Positions 55,001 to 63,055 of a stretch of 64,000 nucleotides of DNA are shown here, piece by piece. The notes beneath the pieces are model-generated. The model did not search any database, was not told where the DNA came from, and worked only from the letters and a program-made list of their open reading frames with translations. Position 1 is the stretch's first letter; each line of letters begins with the position of its first letter. Source of the stretch: a virus; the IMG/VR virus record IMGVR_UViG_3300042465_003568, positions 27,161 to 91,160 of that record. One strand, given 5' to 3'. The translations under genes and the position numbers were made by a program.

Positions 55001-56368
55001 CCTATCAAAAAACATCTTAGTTTCTAAATCAAGAGAAGCTAAAGAACTTTGTATTTGTTGTTGAACATTACCTATTTGATTTTGCGTATTTTGATTAACT
55101 GGCGATGTTATAGCCGCTTGATTAGAATTTGCAGGTCTATAATACTCTGTTAATTTTTCAAATAAGTGTTTTGTATCTATAGTTATAGAAGATACTAATT
55201 GATTTATATTTTTAGTAGGTATAACGGCTCCTAAAGTAGGAAAAAATAAAGACTTTCCTCTATCGAATTTTATATCATATAAAAAATCATATTCATTAAT
55301 ATTAGTAGTTTTTGAACCAATATATGCAGCCTGATTTACTATGTTTTGTAATTCTGATTGGTTAGGATCTTTATCTTTTCCGTTAATTTGTTTATTAAGA
55401 TCTCTTAATATAGAAACTCTTTTAGAATCTTCTAATTCTTGTTTTGCTAATTCTTCTTGTCTTTGTTTTTGTAAAAGAGCCGCTTGTTCTGCATTAGAAA
55501 TTTCAATTAGCGTGTTACTTAAAATTCTAATCTCTTCTTGCACGATACCAGGTAAAGTTCCTACGTTATTAATCTTTAATGAGTCTGCTAAAACACCTAG
55601 CGCCATCAATCTTAATTGACAATCAAAGCCACCATCTTGAGTATATGTAAATGAAAAATTAGTAACTATGCCAAGCATTCCATCATAATTGCCTTCAGAC
55701 TGTCTAGAGTTTTTAGCTACTTGTATGTATATCTCTTCTTTAGATAAATCTGCTTGAAATGGGTCTACGCTATATAATTCACTAGATTGTATTCTATTTG
55801 GATCTTCAGAACTATAAAATGCCGTATTTCCCCATTCTAAAAACATTGTGAAGCCTAATTTAAAATACAGCGCATCCATAATATCAAGCTGCGCTTTATC
55901 CCAACATTTAAAATTAATTGTAGCAGATCTAACAGAACCTAAGCGGCCTTGTGTTTCAATAGCTACATTTGTGATACCTGGCATTGGCTTATAGCCATAT
56001 CTTTGTATTTCATCTTTTCCTAATGTGCCATAAGCACCGCCTGCACCAATACCAGATCTTAATTGATAAGAATTTTTGTCTAGGTATTTTGATGTTCCTC
56101 CAAAGAGTACAAACTGTTTTGCTAAATCAGATTTGCTAGTTATAGAATCTCCAACTATCCTGTTAAAATAATTTAAGTCAGATTGATTAACTAAATCTAT
56201 AGAAGATACTAATCTTACCCATGCTGATTTATTTGTAAGGTATAAGATGTTACTATTATCTCTTGAATCTCTTGCCCCATTTATAGATCTAGTTTGAATT
56301 TGGCTTAATAGCCATTGAGGAAGCTTAGTTCCTATAATATTAGATATTTTGTTGTCTAGACCTGCCAT
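52079..56368 (-). CDS. Giant baseplate/tail hub protein with C-terminal GH24 lysozyme
   Basis: 1429 residues. The N-terminal two thirds are a large, mostly beta/coiled-coil structural region (Gln/Asn-rich with helical segments such as EEIRILSNTLIEISNAEQAALLQKQ). From about residue 1275 there is a T4-lysozyme-type GH24 domain: FISKKEGFLERPRPDEGTLRAGYGT gives Glu1290, Asp1299 and the Thr, the Glu-Asp-Thr triad of GH24. It ends in the family's helical lobe. The lysozyme likely digests peptidoglycan during DNA injection. It is distinct from the GH19 endolysin. Confidence 0.85.
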   Translation of the reverse strand: MAGLDNKISNIIGTKLPQWLLSQIQTRSINGARDSRDNSNILYLTNKSAWVRLVSSIDLVNQSDLNYFNRIVGDSITSKSDLAKQFVLFGGTSKYLDKNSYQLRSGIGAGGAYGTLGKDEIQRYGYKPMPGITNVAIETQGRLGSVRSATINFKCWDKAQLDIMDALYFKLGFTMFLEWGNTAFYSSEDPNRIQSSELYSVDPFQADLSKEEIYIQVAKNSRQSEGNYDGMLGIVTNFSFTYTQDGGFDCQLRLMALGVLADSLKINNVGTLPGIVQEEIRILSNTLIEISNAEQAALLQKQRQEELAKQELEDSKRVSILRDLNKQINGKDKDPNQSELQNIVNQAAYIGSKTTNINEYDFLYDIKFDRGKSLFFPTLGAVIPTKNINQLVSSITIDTKHLFEKLTEYYRPANSNQAAITSPVNQNTQNQIGNVQQQIQSSLASLDLETKMFFDRTNPSNTQQIKVNINYLGQNKKTYYASIITEFGRNNPNYKKEIINQQLVYETAIKQLKSSDNIEFTEIAFEARNVNETTEFAVTSKPFSTVSSDTNSTNLNGINFYPVVTLATTIDVVVPGTVLVENFTTERTITVTQQGTVSIPVTVQIKLTDTDLISAIAKGNNSPDYLATQKRIVDQNQTQTTSKEDQAIQQKALETQISEALNSQSALELTLRAIQLHALNRAITLTGNLDIGKSVFALKMTDANEKIFLNQIFSNGIFSDFINELIVPEQIENTGYNDNIKALNRLQRLKIQSKYGFASSLMGNSADINTLQACDFDSLLKAFVVPYQINQEIIKGTSTNHPVYIPLGLLLMVLNHCCTIYDSKEADKTQTPLVYIDFNTAHNYFLSNTKQLSTNPWVTLIRFEGSFNDYKKLFDPSILNGDNIKPPSGSQEVIPLFNPATQDVLTGQIPRIKFDGTDNNIYRGKMMNILLNVDYLIKIIKDFSYKDGTNSIYLKEFIEQILTDVNKYLGKINVFRLSYNDKGNTLQIIDDQFIPVKDEEDQIGPNDVKTTGTILSRSNTTELPLIGKYSIAKTLDIKSDISSKLSNTLAISANADVGSKASLSKNGDNYGYINTSYQDRYIVNRLEVQNTNTGSKADVNLDSIINSAVQFNQTISDFYSKINPSETSVDHATNYFIDKMTKIKNDEYPTRASAMIPVSVNFSTDGISGFLMGQAFTIPDELLPYTYNARVVPGEKGLQQDHINKVGFVVVGLGHTLENNQWTTNVRANMIFLKDKTEFSGSVVQTDNRAGVFTENQNNPSTPAGQTSIANLNINEIWEQIAFDFISKKEGFLERPRPDEGTLRAGYGTDKIVLADGTIKNVGSDTVFSREDAKRTLVYQIKTTFAPRVIFQIGQQNWNSLNDKQKASLVSFTYNAGSLTESVVTAIKSNTGSTAVASAITLGPKTGKVSGYIKALETRRKEEATLYLS

Positions 56369-56370
56369 AA

Positions 56371-56679
56371 CTATCTTGTTGCGTTTACTAGTTTGTATTC
56401 ATTGATTATTGCTGAAAGATCTACTGGGATTCTTAGTTGCATTCCTGGTTCTGTATATAGAGAATCTCCTGGTAATGAATTAGCTGACGCTATTACCCAC
56501 CAAAAGCTTGTGTCACCATAAAAATCAAAAGCTAATAGATCTAATCTGTCTCCTAATACTGTTATAACATAATTATCCTCATTAGACAATGGAATATCAG
56601 GATAGATATTATTTAAATAGTATTGGCTACCTGTTGCTTGAAGCTTTGTGACTTGTATATTTTGATATCTATAGTTCAT
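56371..56679 (-). CDS. Baseplate wedge protein (gp53-like, LysM-type)
   Basis: 102 residues. YVITVLGDRLDLLAFDFYGDTSFWWVIASANSLPG is the LysM-like/gp53 core: a short strand, GDRLDLLA, then WWVI-x-x-x-N with the Asn-Pro-like turn, and GMQLRIP at the end. The family is small, about this length. It lies between the giant hub and a 614-residue structural protein, the expected baseplate position. Confidence 0.8.
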   Translation of the reverse strand: MNYRYQNIQVTKLQATGSQYYLNNIYPDIPLSNEDNYVITVLGDRLDLLAFDFYGDTSFWWVIASANSLPGDSLYTEPGMQLRIPVDLSAIINEYKLVNATR

Positions 56680-56680
56680 T

Positions 56681-58525
56681 TTATATTCTTATTCCAGGTG
56701 TTGTAGTTGTAAACGACTGTAAATCTTGCCTCTGCCTCTCTTCTAAAATTGCCTCTTCATTTGCCTGTTCTACAGCTCTTCTTTCAGATACACTATTTTC
56801 AGTTACGCTAAATGCAGTTCTATTTGCATCTACTCTCCTTATAAAGTCTTGAGGAATATTTGCTATTAAAGCTGTCGAGTTTGATTGCGCTATTTCTTCA
56901 TTTGTAGTTATCTCAGTATCTGCAACTACAGGGTCTCTAAAAGTTGAAGTAGTTGATCTTATATCTCCTACTGAACTTCTCTTAGGTAGTATGTCAAATA
57001 CAGGTTTAAATGAAATAGAAATGTCTATTACTTGAGGAAGTTGCGCAATATCTCCTGTTTGACTCTTTTCTAAATTAATTTCCCAAGGATAGTTATTATC
57101 GACTGTTATATTAACGCTTTCTAAAAATCCAGGAACTCTATAGAAATAGTCACCTATAGTTAATCTTACTATAGGAGCTCTCATAATTCCTTGATTAGGG
57201 CTATAATCAGGATATACTTGACTAACTAAATTATTAACCCTATTATACATAGGTTTTAATTCTTCTTTAGATCCTGCATAAACTCTGAACGAAAAAGATA
57301 CACTTCTATCAAATCCTTGGTATACATAAAAATTCTCACCTCTACCCATATATTTGAAAGCATTCCATTGAGCAGAATTATTATCAGTTATTCCTGCTGT
57401 TAAAAAAGCTCTAAAGAATATGGCCGTTGAATAACTTGGATCATCATTTGAAATAGCTTCAAATACAAACTTAATTAAATCGTCTGTTTTACCATCGTTA
57501 ATTTCCCATGGAGCTACATCATTTTTAAATACAAAAGGATATAGTTGATTAAGTTTATCTTTTTTATTAACAAAAAATCTATAATCTGTAGATTGCTCTT
57601 TATTCCATGCATTAGGAAAAATGACTGAGTTTGCTGATTGATTAATTTTTGCTCTAAAATCTTGGATATTTGTAGTAGCTACTCCGTCTGTAATATTATT
57701 TACATTTTGAGACAATAATAGATTATATGTCATTGCATTTCTAGAACTTAATCTAGTCGTGTCAACTGATCTTCTAATAGTTGTAGTTCCTATACCATAA
57801 ACAGAACCAGGACCTCCTAGATATTGAAATATCAAGTTTCTATTTAATGATATTCCTAAAGTATTAACTAAGTTTATATCTGGGATATTTTCTGTGTTTA
57901 CAATAGGACTTGTTCCTGTGGACATCTTAAGAGAATTCAGCAAGAGAAGCCTATTAGTAGCTTTCTCATTATCTACATTCTGCTTATTAACTATGTCGTA
58001 ATATGTTTTTTGAAAAGGATTAAAAGGAACTAGACCATGCCTAATAGCGTGAGTCCCTGTTCCAGAAGCACCTACTTGAGCTAATGTATTTATTCCTCTA
58101 TTATAAACTCTTGTATTTTCTAATAGGCCGGGTATAGAAAAACCTTGAGGAATTCCTGATAAGGTATTTCCTGTTTCTATTTTTGGGTTACTTAATTGAA
58201 GGCCAATTTGTTTTTGTATAAATGCTGTGCCTCTAGGCTTATCTTCAAAAAATTTCTTAATTCTAGTTCTATCTACTTTTCCTGATAGAGTAAAAGTTTG
58301 AGTTCCTATATCAAATGTAAGTTCACCTCCTCTAATAGGATAGTCAACATTTCCAGTAGAACCAGGTCTGAATATAGGATTAGTATTGCCAGTTAACGAG
58401 CCTATAGAGTTGCCCGTATTAGGCATAATAGTTTGGATATAAGGAAGACCTGATGAACCATAACCTAGTTGATCTCCTTGATATCTTAAACTCTTAAGGC
58501 TTGTTTTTAAATTTATTAATGGCAT
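56681..58525 (-). CDS. Baseplate/tail structural protein
   Basis: 614 residues, no signal. Repeated Asn/Gly/Thr-rich strands and two compact beta-domains (SFSFRVYAGSKEELKPMYNRVNNLVSQVYPDYSPNQGIMRAPIVRLTIGDYFYRVPGFLESVNI) suggest a tail or baseplate protein, the latter stretch having the look of the T4-related hub/tail-end domain. It lies between the tape-measure gene and gp53-like gene, in the order of a baseplate operon. The exact T4 counterpart is not identified. Confidence 0.65.
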   Translation of the reverse strand: MPLINLKTSLKSLRYQGDQLGYGSSGLPYIQTIMPNTGNSIGSLTGNTNPIFRPGSTGNVDYPIRGGELTFDIGTQTFTLSGKVDRTRIKKFFEDKPRGTAFIQKQIGLQLSNPKIETGNTLSGIPQGFSIPGLLENTRVYNRGINTLAQVGASGTGTHAIRHGLVPFNPFQKTYYDIVNKQNVDNEKATNRLLLLNSLKMSTGTSPIVNTENIPDINLVNTLGISLNRNLIFQYLGGPGSVYGIGTTTIRRSVDTTRLSSRNAMTYNLLLSQNVNNITDGVATTNIQDFRAKINQSANSVIFPNAWNKEQSTDYRFFVNKKDKLNQLYPFVFKNDVAPWEINDGKTDDLIKFVFEAISNDDPSYSTAIFFRAFLTAGITDNNSAQWNAFKYMGRGENFYVYQGFDRSVSFSFRVYAGSKEELKPMYNRVNNLVSQVYPDYSPNQGIMRAPIVRLTIGDYFYRVPGFLESVNITVDNNYPWEINLEKSQTGDIAQLPQVIDISISFKPVFDILPKRSSVGDIRSTTSTFRDPVVADTEITTNEEIAQSNSTALIANIPQDFIRRVDANRTAFSVTENSVSERRAVEQANEEAILEERQRQDLQSFTTTTPGIRI

Positions 58526-58538
58526 TTAGATTAATTTA

Positions 58539-60791
58539 TTACTTCGTTTGTTTTTCAGCGAATCCACCCATGCTATAGTGACTTTCCGCGTCAGCACTTG
58601 ACTGCACAATATTTGCTTTAACACTTATATTTAAAGATTGTGGACCTTTCATCATATTATTATCAGATGCTGCTGGGGCTGGTTGTGGCGTTCCATTAGA
58701 TTTTACTGCAGAATTAACCGCATTATCTTTTACAGATACTGTTTCCATATTACCACCTAAGCCTCTTATTTTTTGAGGTGCTGATTTTGCAAAGGCCTCA
58801 AATTTACGTTCAAGATTTTCATCAATTGCACCAAAAGTTACAAAATCTAAAACATCAATTATTCCATTAGTAATAGTAAGAGCTATTTCAGCTATACTAG
58901 CAAATACATCTCTGATCTTTACAATAACTGAGCTAATATTTTCAGGTTTAGATATATACTCAATAAAACTTTCTATCTTATCTATAATACCACTGCTCTC
59001 TACAAAATCTGCTATTGACTGCTTTATTTTTTCTATAAATGCCGCTATTTTTTCTTGAGCAGATGCATTAATTAAGTTTTGATATGCTTCTTCGCCAATT
59101 GCCGCTGTTAATTCTTTTTGATTTTTATACCTTGCTAGACCTAGTTGTAATTGTTGTTTTGCGCTGTCTCCTTGTTTAGCACCTAAAGTAGAAAGTAGTT
59201 CTTGCTGTTTAAGCATCTCTCCCATTTGGTCTCTAGACATGCCAAATGCTGAGGCTAGGGATTCTGCTTGTATACGATTTAATTTCAAAAAGTCATTAGC
59301 AGATCCTACTTGGCTTGTTATTTCTTGTGCGGCTGTTGCTAAATCATTATTTAAGAAAGCTTCACGAGCTTTATTTAAATTAATTTCTTTTCCTGTTAAT
59401 AATTGTGCTTCAAATTCTTTTGATATAGAAGACTCAAAATCTAAGAATGAATCTGCAATTGAATCTAATTGCTTTAATTCCATTCCCATCGCTTTAACAG
59501 TAACAAGCGATTTAGTTAACTGAGCAGGATATTTTGCAAATGATAAACCTAGATAGCCTCCTAAATTAGAAGCTTCTTTTAATATTTTTTGATATTGAAA
59601 ACTAACACCTGTTGCTTGTTTTAATCCAACTACTTGAGCCAATACTGATTTAGTTACGATATCAGAGTTTTGCCCTGTTATAGTTGCCGTTTCTGCTATA
59701 CTTTTTCTTGTTTCTAAATCAAGACCTGCTATATCTTTTAGCTTAATATTAGTTGCTAATTGTTCGTTAGTTAATCTATTTGTAACTCCTAAAGCATCAA
59801 CTAATTCCATCTGAGATTCAACCATTTTCTGGCTGTTGATAAATAAATCTCCTGAGGATACACTCAAGCTTGCAAAGTCCATTTTAATTGCTCTAGCTTC
59901 ACCTGTTGAAAGGTTCATAGCTCTAGCAAACTTCACTGTTTGATCTTGAATACCTAATATGTAATCAAACGCAGCTTTTAATCCATTAATTAAAGCCCCT
60001 CCCATTCCTAATAAAGCCACGGGATCTGTTAATGAAGAGAACGCAGATTTCATAATAGAACCTAAACCTGTAAAAGCAACCTGTAATCCTCCGGTTAGTT
60101 TAGAGAACGTCCTTCCTAAGAAGTTCATCTTCTCTTGTTCTTTAACTAAATTTCTAGCTCTAAATGCCATTGCTTCATATGCCTGTTCACCAACTCCTAA
60201 TTTATCAGCAAAAATCTTTGCAAGATTTCCTGTGATTCCCATTTGCTTAGAAACCTTCTTTTCATTTTCTAGTATACTAACACCTGTTTTAGTTTCCTCT
60301 TTTGCAATGTCCGCAGATACCTTTGCGTATTCTAGATTTTGAAGTTCTATATTAGCCTCTCTTATAAGAGCATTTTCTTGTAATTTTTTATTTACTAAAT
60401 TTATCTGAGATTGTGTGGTAGCTTTTGATAATAATTTATTTAATTTATCCTGCTCTTTTAATAAGTCTCTACTTTCTGCTGAAAGTCCTTCTTGTAAATC
60501 TAATACTTTTTGTTTACTTATATACTCTTTTTGAGTTAGTCTAGCTAATTCTTGTTGTACTTGTTTAACATTTATTGATCCTTTATTAAGAGATTCTATT
60601 TTAGCAGATATTCTAGTATATGCCTTTTGCATACTATCTAGATCTCTCAAAGAAGACTTAAGTAAATTATTATAATCTCCTTGATCATCTATAAGTTCTC
60701 TTAATGCTTGTTTTGCATCTAGAATACTTTTTTTAGATTCTTGAGGATTTCCTGATAATCCAGGTCCTGTATTTTGATTTTCGTTGGCCAT
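58539..60791 (-). CDS. Tail tape measure protein
   Basis: 750 residues, mostly helix. An N-terminal coiled coil (about 20-190, e.g. RISAKIESLNKG, VKQVQQELARLTQKEY) precedes a hydrophobic section (about 245-310: GLQVAFTGLGSIMKS, VALLGMGGALINGLKAAF). Further helices and a hydrophobic region near 640-680 follow, with a disordered Asn/Ser-rich C-terminus. The position right after the tail-assembly chaperone pair and the composition define the tape measure, which sets tail length and leaves with the DNA. Confidence 0.8.
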   Translation of the reverse strand: MANENQNTGPGLSGNPQESKKSILDAKQALRELIDDQGDYNNLLKSSLRDLDSMQKAYTRISAKIESLNKGSINVKQVQQELARLTQKEYISKQKVLDLQEGLSAESRDLLKEQDKLNKLLSKATTQSQINLVNKKLQENALIREANIELQNLEYAKVSADIAKEETKTGVSILENEKKVSKQMGITGNLAKIFADKLGVGEQAYEAMAFRARNLVKEQEKMNFLGRTFSKLTGGLQVAFTGLGSIMKSAFSSLTDPVALLGMGGALINGLKAAFDYILGIQDQTVKFARAMNLSTGEARAIKMDFASLSVSSGDLFINSQKMVESQMELVDALGVTNRLTNEQLATNIKLKDIAGLDLETRKSIAETATITGQNSDIVTKSVLAQVVGLKQATGVSFQYQKILKEASNLGGYLGLSFAKYPAQLTKSLVTVKAMGMELKQLDSIADSFLDFESSISKEFEAQLLTGKEINLNKAREAFLNNDLATAAQEITSQVGSANDFLKLNRIQAESLASAFGMSRDQMGEMLKQQELLSTLGAKQGDSAKQQLQLGLARYKNQKELTAAIGEEAYQNLINASAQEKIAAFIEKIKQSIADFVESSGIIDKIESFIEYISKPENISSVIVKIRDVFASIAEIALTITNGIIDVLDFVTFGAIDENLERKFEAFAKSAPQKIRGLGGNMETVSVKDNAVNSAVKSNGTPQPAPAASDNNMMKGPQSLNISVKANIVQSSADAESHYSMGGFAEKQTK

Positions 60792-60809
60792 TATTTAGTA
60801 TTACCTACG

Positions 60810-60818
60810 AATAAATAT
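60810..60818 (-). promoter_or_regulatory. ATATTTATT element upstream of the tape measure gene
   Basis: A minus-strand copy right after the stop of the frameshift-product reading frame and 18 bases before the tape measure start. Confidence 0.4.
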
Positions 60819-61073
60819 TTACTTTTTCGTTTTTACTTTAGAAACGAAGGTCGATTCTTCTTTAGGCTTGGCAAAGTCAGGAATTTTAATTTTACTAGGA
60901 TCTGTCTTCTCTGTTATTTTTTGACTATTTTGATTTCTAACCTCTTCTACTTTTTCAAGATACTGATTAATCTTTCTTAGATTAAATCTCCTAGTAGTAA
61001 CTGGCATGTTCCATACCTCGGACCAACTAAAGCCACCTCCGCCGTGATAAGTAAGCTCAAAGCACTCTGTCAT
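60819..61073 (-). CDS. Tail-assembly chaperone, frameshift-extension frame
   Basis: 84 codons if read from its own ATG (MTECFELTYHGGGGFSWSEVWNMP). The same frame is open further upstream to the stop region of the upstream gene, giving NADYRSAF before the ATG. The sequence FELTYHGGGGFSWSEVWNMPVTTRRFNLRKIN is the type of C-terminal extension that tail-assembly chaperones receive by frameshifting. I therefore list it as the second half of the chaperone, joined by a +1 shift at the CCC-TAA of the 61.1 kb gene; see findings. Internal initiation at this ATG is an alternative. Confidence 0.65.
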   Translation of the reverse strand: MTECFELTYHGGGGFSWSEVWNMPVTTRRFNLRKINQYLEKVEEVRNQNSQKITEKTDPSKIKIPDFAKPKEESTFVSKVKTKK

Positions 61074-61095
61074 GAATGCCGACCTGTAGTCGGCG

Positions 61096-61851
61096 TTAGG
61101 GAAAAAAGAACTCTGCGGTCATAGGTAATACTGTATTTACCTCTGTGCCATCTTTCATAGAAAATGAAATATTCATATCGATATCCGGCGTTGTTCTTTC
61201 GATCTCTTTACGGAGTTCAATAGAATCTCTAGACAGTAGTGCCCCGGATTCAATAAAGTCTCTAATGGTTTTTGTAGAATATTCACCATTTATAGATGTT
61301 ATCTGATGTTTAAGTCTTGTGGAAATTCCTCCGGCATCTTGATTTAAATTCTTTTTTACGCCTTTTATTTCCTCGTCTATCTTTTTATCATCTGATACAC
61401 TTAATACTTTGAATGTAACTACATTCTTAGTATATGGGAATGTAAACTCAAACTCGTTTTTATTGTTGAACTTAGACCAGTCTAATTCTTTATATTTTAA
61501 AGTTTGAAGATCGATATCTACCCGCTCTTTTTCTCCTGTTGTTGGATTAGGATATTCGAAAGAATAGTCTTTACCATAAGCTAGAATCCTAGCCGCGATC
61601 AGTAAGCCATTCCTGTCACCTAAGGTTAGGTCTTCGTAATTGATTGGTGATTTTATTAGGCTCTTCAACATCTTCTCGATGGCGATACCCTGGCGCAGCA
61701 GGTTAACGTTTGTGAGGATGTCTTCCTCTCTGGCTGTCATATACTTCATTTCAACTTGTCCTGAAGATAATGCGTTTTCTTTTGGGTAGATAAGGCCTTT
61801 ACTTGGCAGGTCTATTAACTCTGTTGGTACTGTAAACTTTTGTTCTGACAT
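61096..61851 (-). CDS. Tail-assembly chaperone / baseplate hub-assembly protein (T4 gp26/gp51-like)
   Basis: 251 residues. It begins FTVPTELIDLPSKGLIYP, then KYMTAREEDILTNVNLLRQGIAIEKMLKSLI. This pattern (an LPSKG.xYP start, then a helical stretch ending in L-x-x-x-I) is that of T4 gp26/gp51-like tail-assembly proteins of myophages. It ends MTAEFFFP with CCC-TAA. A +1 shift at that CCC joins it to the downstream frame. In other phages this position carries the G/GT chaperone pair. Gene order (tube, this gene, tape measure) agrees. Confidence 0.7.
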   Translation of the reverse strand: MSEQKFTVPTELIDLPSKGLIYPKENALSSGQVEMKYMTAREEDILTNVNLLRQGIAIEKMLKSLIKSPINYEDLTLGDRNGLLIAARILAYGKDYSFEYPNPTTGEKERVDIDLQTLKYKELDWSKFNNKNEFEFTFPYTKNVVTFKVLSVSDDKKIDEEIKGVKKNLNQDAGGISTRLKHQITSINGEYSTKTIRDFIESGALLSRDSIELRKEIERTTPDIDMNISFSMKDGTEVNTVLPMTAEFFFP

Positions 61852-61922
61852 AAACTATTGTATTTTATATATAAATATAAGAATAAGTAATTTTATAAAA
61901 TAATTAAAAACTAGAGTAATAG

Positions 61923-61951
61923 AAAAAGGCCCCAAGAATGAGGCCCTTTTT
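61923..61951 (-). terminator. Bidirectional-looking rho-independent terminator after the tail tube gene
   Basis: Minus-strand hairpin AAAAAGGGCC...GGGGCCTTTTTC. The GGCC/GGCC core is flanked by A- and T-runs, with a T-G pair inside, so it could act on both strands. It lies between the tail tube and tail-assembly chaperone genes. Confidence 0.8.
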
Positions 61952-62008
61952 AACTCCTATATTTACTTCTAAATATTGTATAAATTGATAATTAAGTACT
62001 CAATACTA

Positions 62009-62494
62009 CTAGTAGTTGAGCACGCAATAATCCATTCCGATTGACAAAGTCAATTCAGTAGGATCAGATGTAGACCAGTCATATGTTCCGAAAGTTGCTT
62101 CTTTAATGAAAGCGCCTTTGATAATCCACTCACTTACGATGTCACCTACAGGGCCTAAGATAGATAGGTTAAGATCTTTCTTATAAAAATCAGAGTATCC
62201 ATCACGACCTGTTACAGACTCATGGTGAAGACGAACCCACTCAATCACAGCTTGTTGGCCAGAAGGAGATACTGGGTTGTAAAGGCTTAAGCTCATGTCT
62301 CTCCATTCTGCTTTACCTTTGATCTTACGATAAACGTTGATGTGATCTAATTTGATTTCATTTAAAGTAACGCCAGGAGCGTCTGCTTTTTTAATCATAT
62401 AAGATGGAATACCATCAATGTACATCACGAAGCGGTTTGATACTGTAGGTTCAAACGCCGTAAACATTATCTCATTCGGATCTAATACTGGCAT
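62009..62494 (-). CDS. Tail tube protein (T4 gp19-like)
   Basis: 161 residues, the gp19 family length. Key parts are MPVLDPNEIMFTAFEP, RFVMYIDGIPSYMIKKADAP, EIKLDHINVYRKIKGKAEWRDMSLSLYNPVSPSGQQAV and a C-terminal strand LTLSIGMDYCVLNY. This is the beta-sandwich of hexameric tail tubes of contractile phages (also related to Hcp). A TTCGTTATCG palindrome-like sequence and a TATATTTAT-like element lie upstream. Confidence 0.92.
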   Translation of the reverse strand: MPVLDPNEIMFTAFEPTVSNRFVMYIDGIPSYMIKKADAPGVTLNEIKLDHINVYRKIKGKAEWRDMSLSLYNPVSPSGQQAVIEWVRLHHESVTGRDGYSDFYKKDLNLSILGPVGDIVSEWIIKGAFIKEATFGTYDWSTSDPTELTLSIGMDYCVLNY

Positions 62495-62520
62495 TGTATT
62501 TCTAGTTTAATTTCTTACTT

Positions 62521-62529
62521 ATAAATATT
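62521..62529 (-). promoter_or_regulatory. AATATTTAT element upstream of the tail tube gene
   Basis: A minus-strand copy in the 49-base gap before the tail tube start codon (about 26 bases away). Confidence 0.4.
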
Positions 62530-62543
62530 CGATAACGAATTTA

Positions 62544-63038
62544 TTATTTACCCATTGCAGTTTCAATAGAATCCGATGCTTTAGCAAATACCGCTTTCTT
62601 CTCTTCTGGAGATTTAGCTTTTTTCAAATCTTTAACTAGTGCAGTAACTAAAGTACCGCCTACTCCAAGAAGTGTAGCAAGGCCTGCGATAAAATTAGGA
62701 TCCATAAAAGAGCCAATTTCGGCTTCTTCCATTTTGTTTGCTTCATCTTTACCTTGCATTTCTTGAATTTTCTTTTCAAGCTTATCTTTAGCTGCTTTTA
62801 ATTCGTCTAATGTACGAGTTTTCATTTCCATTTTATTATCTGTTTCTTCTATATTGTTTATTTCTTCTACTTTTTTAATCCCGTCTTTTGGGGCTTTCAT
62901 TTTCTTTTCTTTAACAAGCTCCATTCCGGCTCCAAGATTATGGCCAGCTTTTTTAGCTTCTGTTAAAGTCAATTGCTCTTTTACACTCTCGTATAAGTTA
63001 GCAGGTACTTTGATTCTTAGGATTGTATTATCGTTCAT
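62544..63038 (-). CDS. Helical protein between tail tube and sheath, unknown function
   Basis: 164 residues. The N-terminus RIKVPANLYESVKEQLTLTEAKK is a helix with a virion-type prefix. A charged coiled-coil-like centre (KMEMKTRTLDELKAAKDKLEKKIQEMQG) and a hydrophobic segment near 115-135 (FIAGLATLLGVGGTLVTALV), followed by a Lys-rich tail, complete it. The single membrane-like segment is odd for a tail-region protein. It may be an internal virion or membrane-associated factor. A TATAAATA-like sequence lies about 12 bases upstream. Confidence 0.5.
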   Translation of the reverse strand: MNDNTILRIKVPANLYESVKEQLTLTEAKKAGHNLGAGMELVKEKKMKAPKDGIKKVEEINNIEETDNKMEMKTRTLDELKAAKDKLEKKIQEMQGKDEANKMEEAEIGSFMDPNFIAGLATLLGVGGTLVTALVKDLKKAKSPEEKKAVFAKASDSIETAMGK

Positions 63039-63055
63039 CTTAAATTTTATTTATA

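Noticed and set aside
60980-61110. -1 frameshift for the tail-assembly chaperone
   Set aside because: The -1 frame after the T-run reaches a stop after about ten codons, while the +1 frame stays open and joins the downstream gene.
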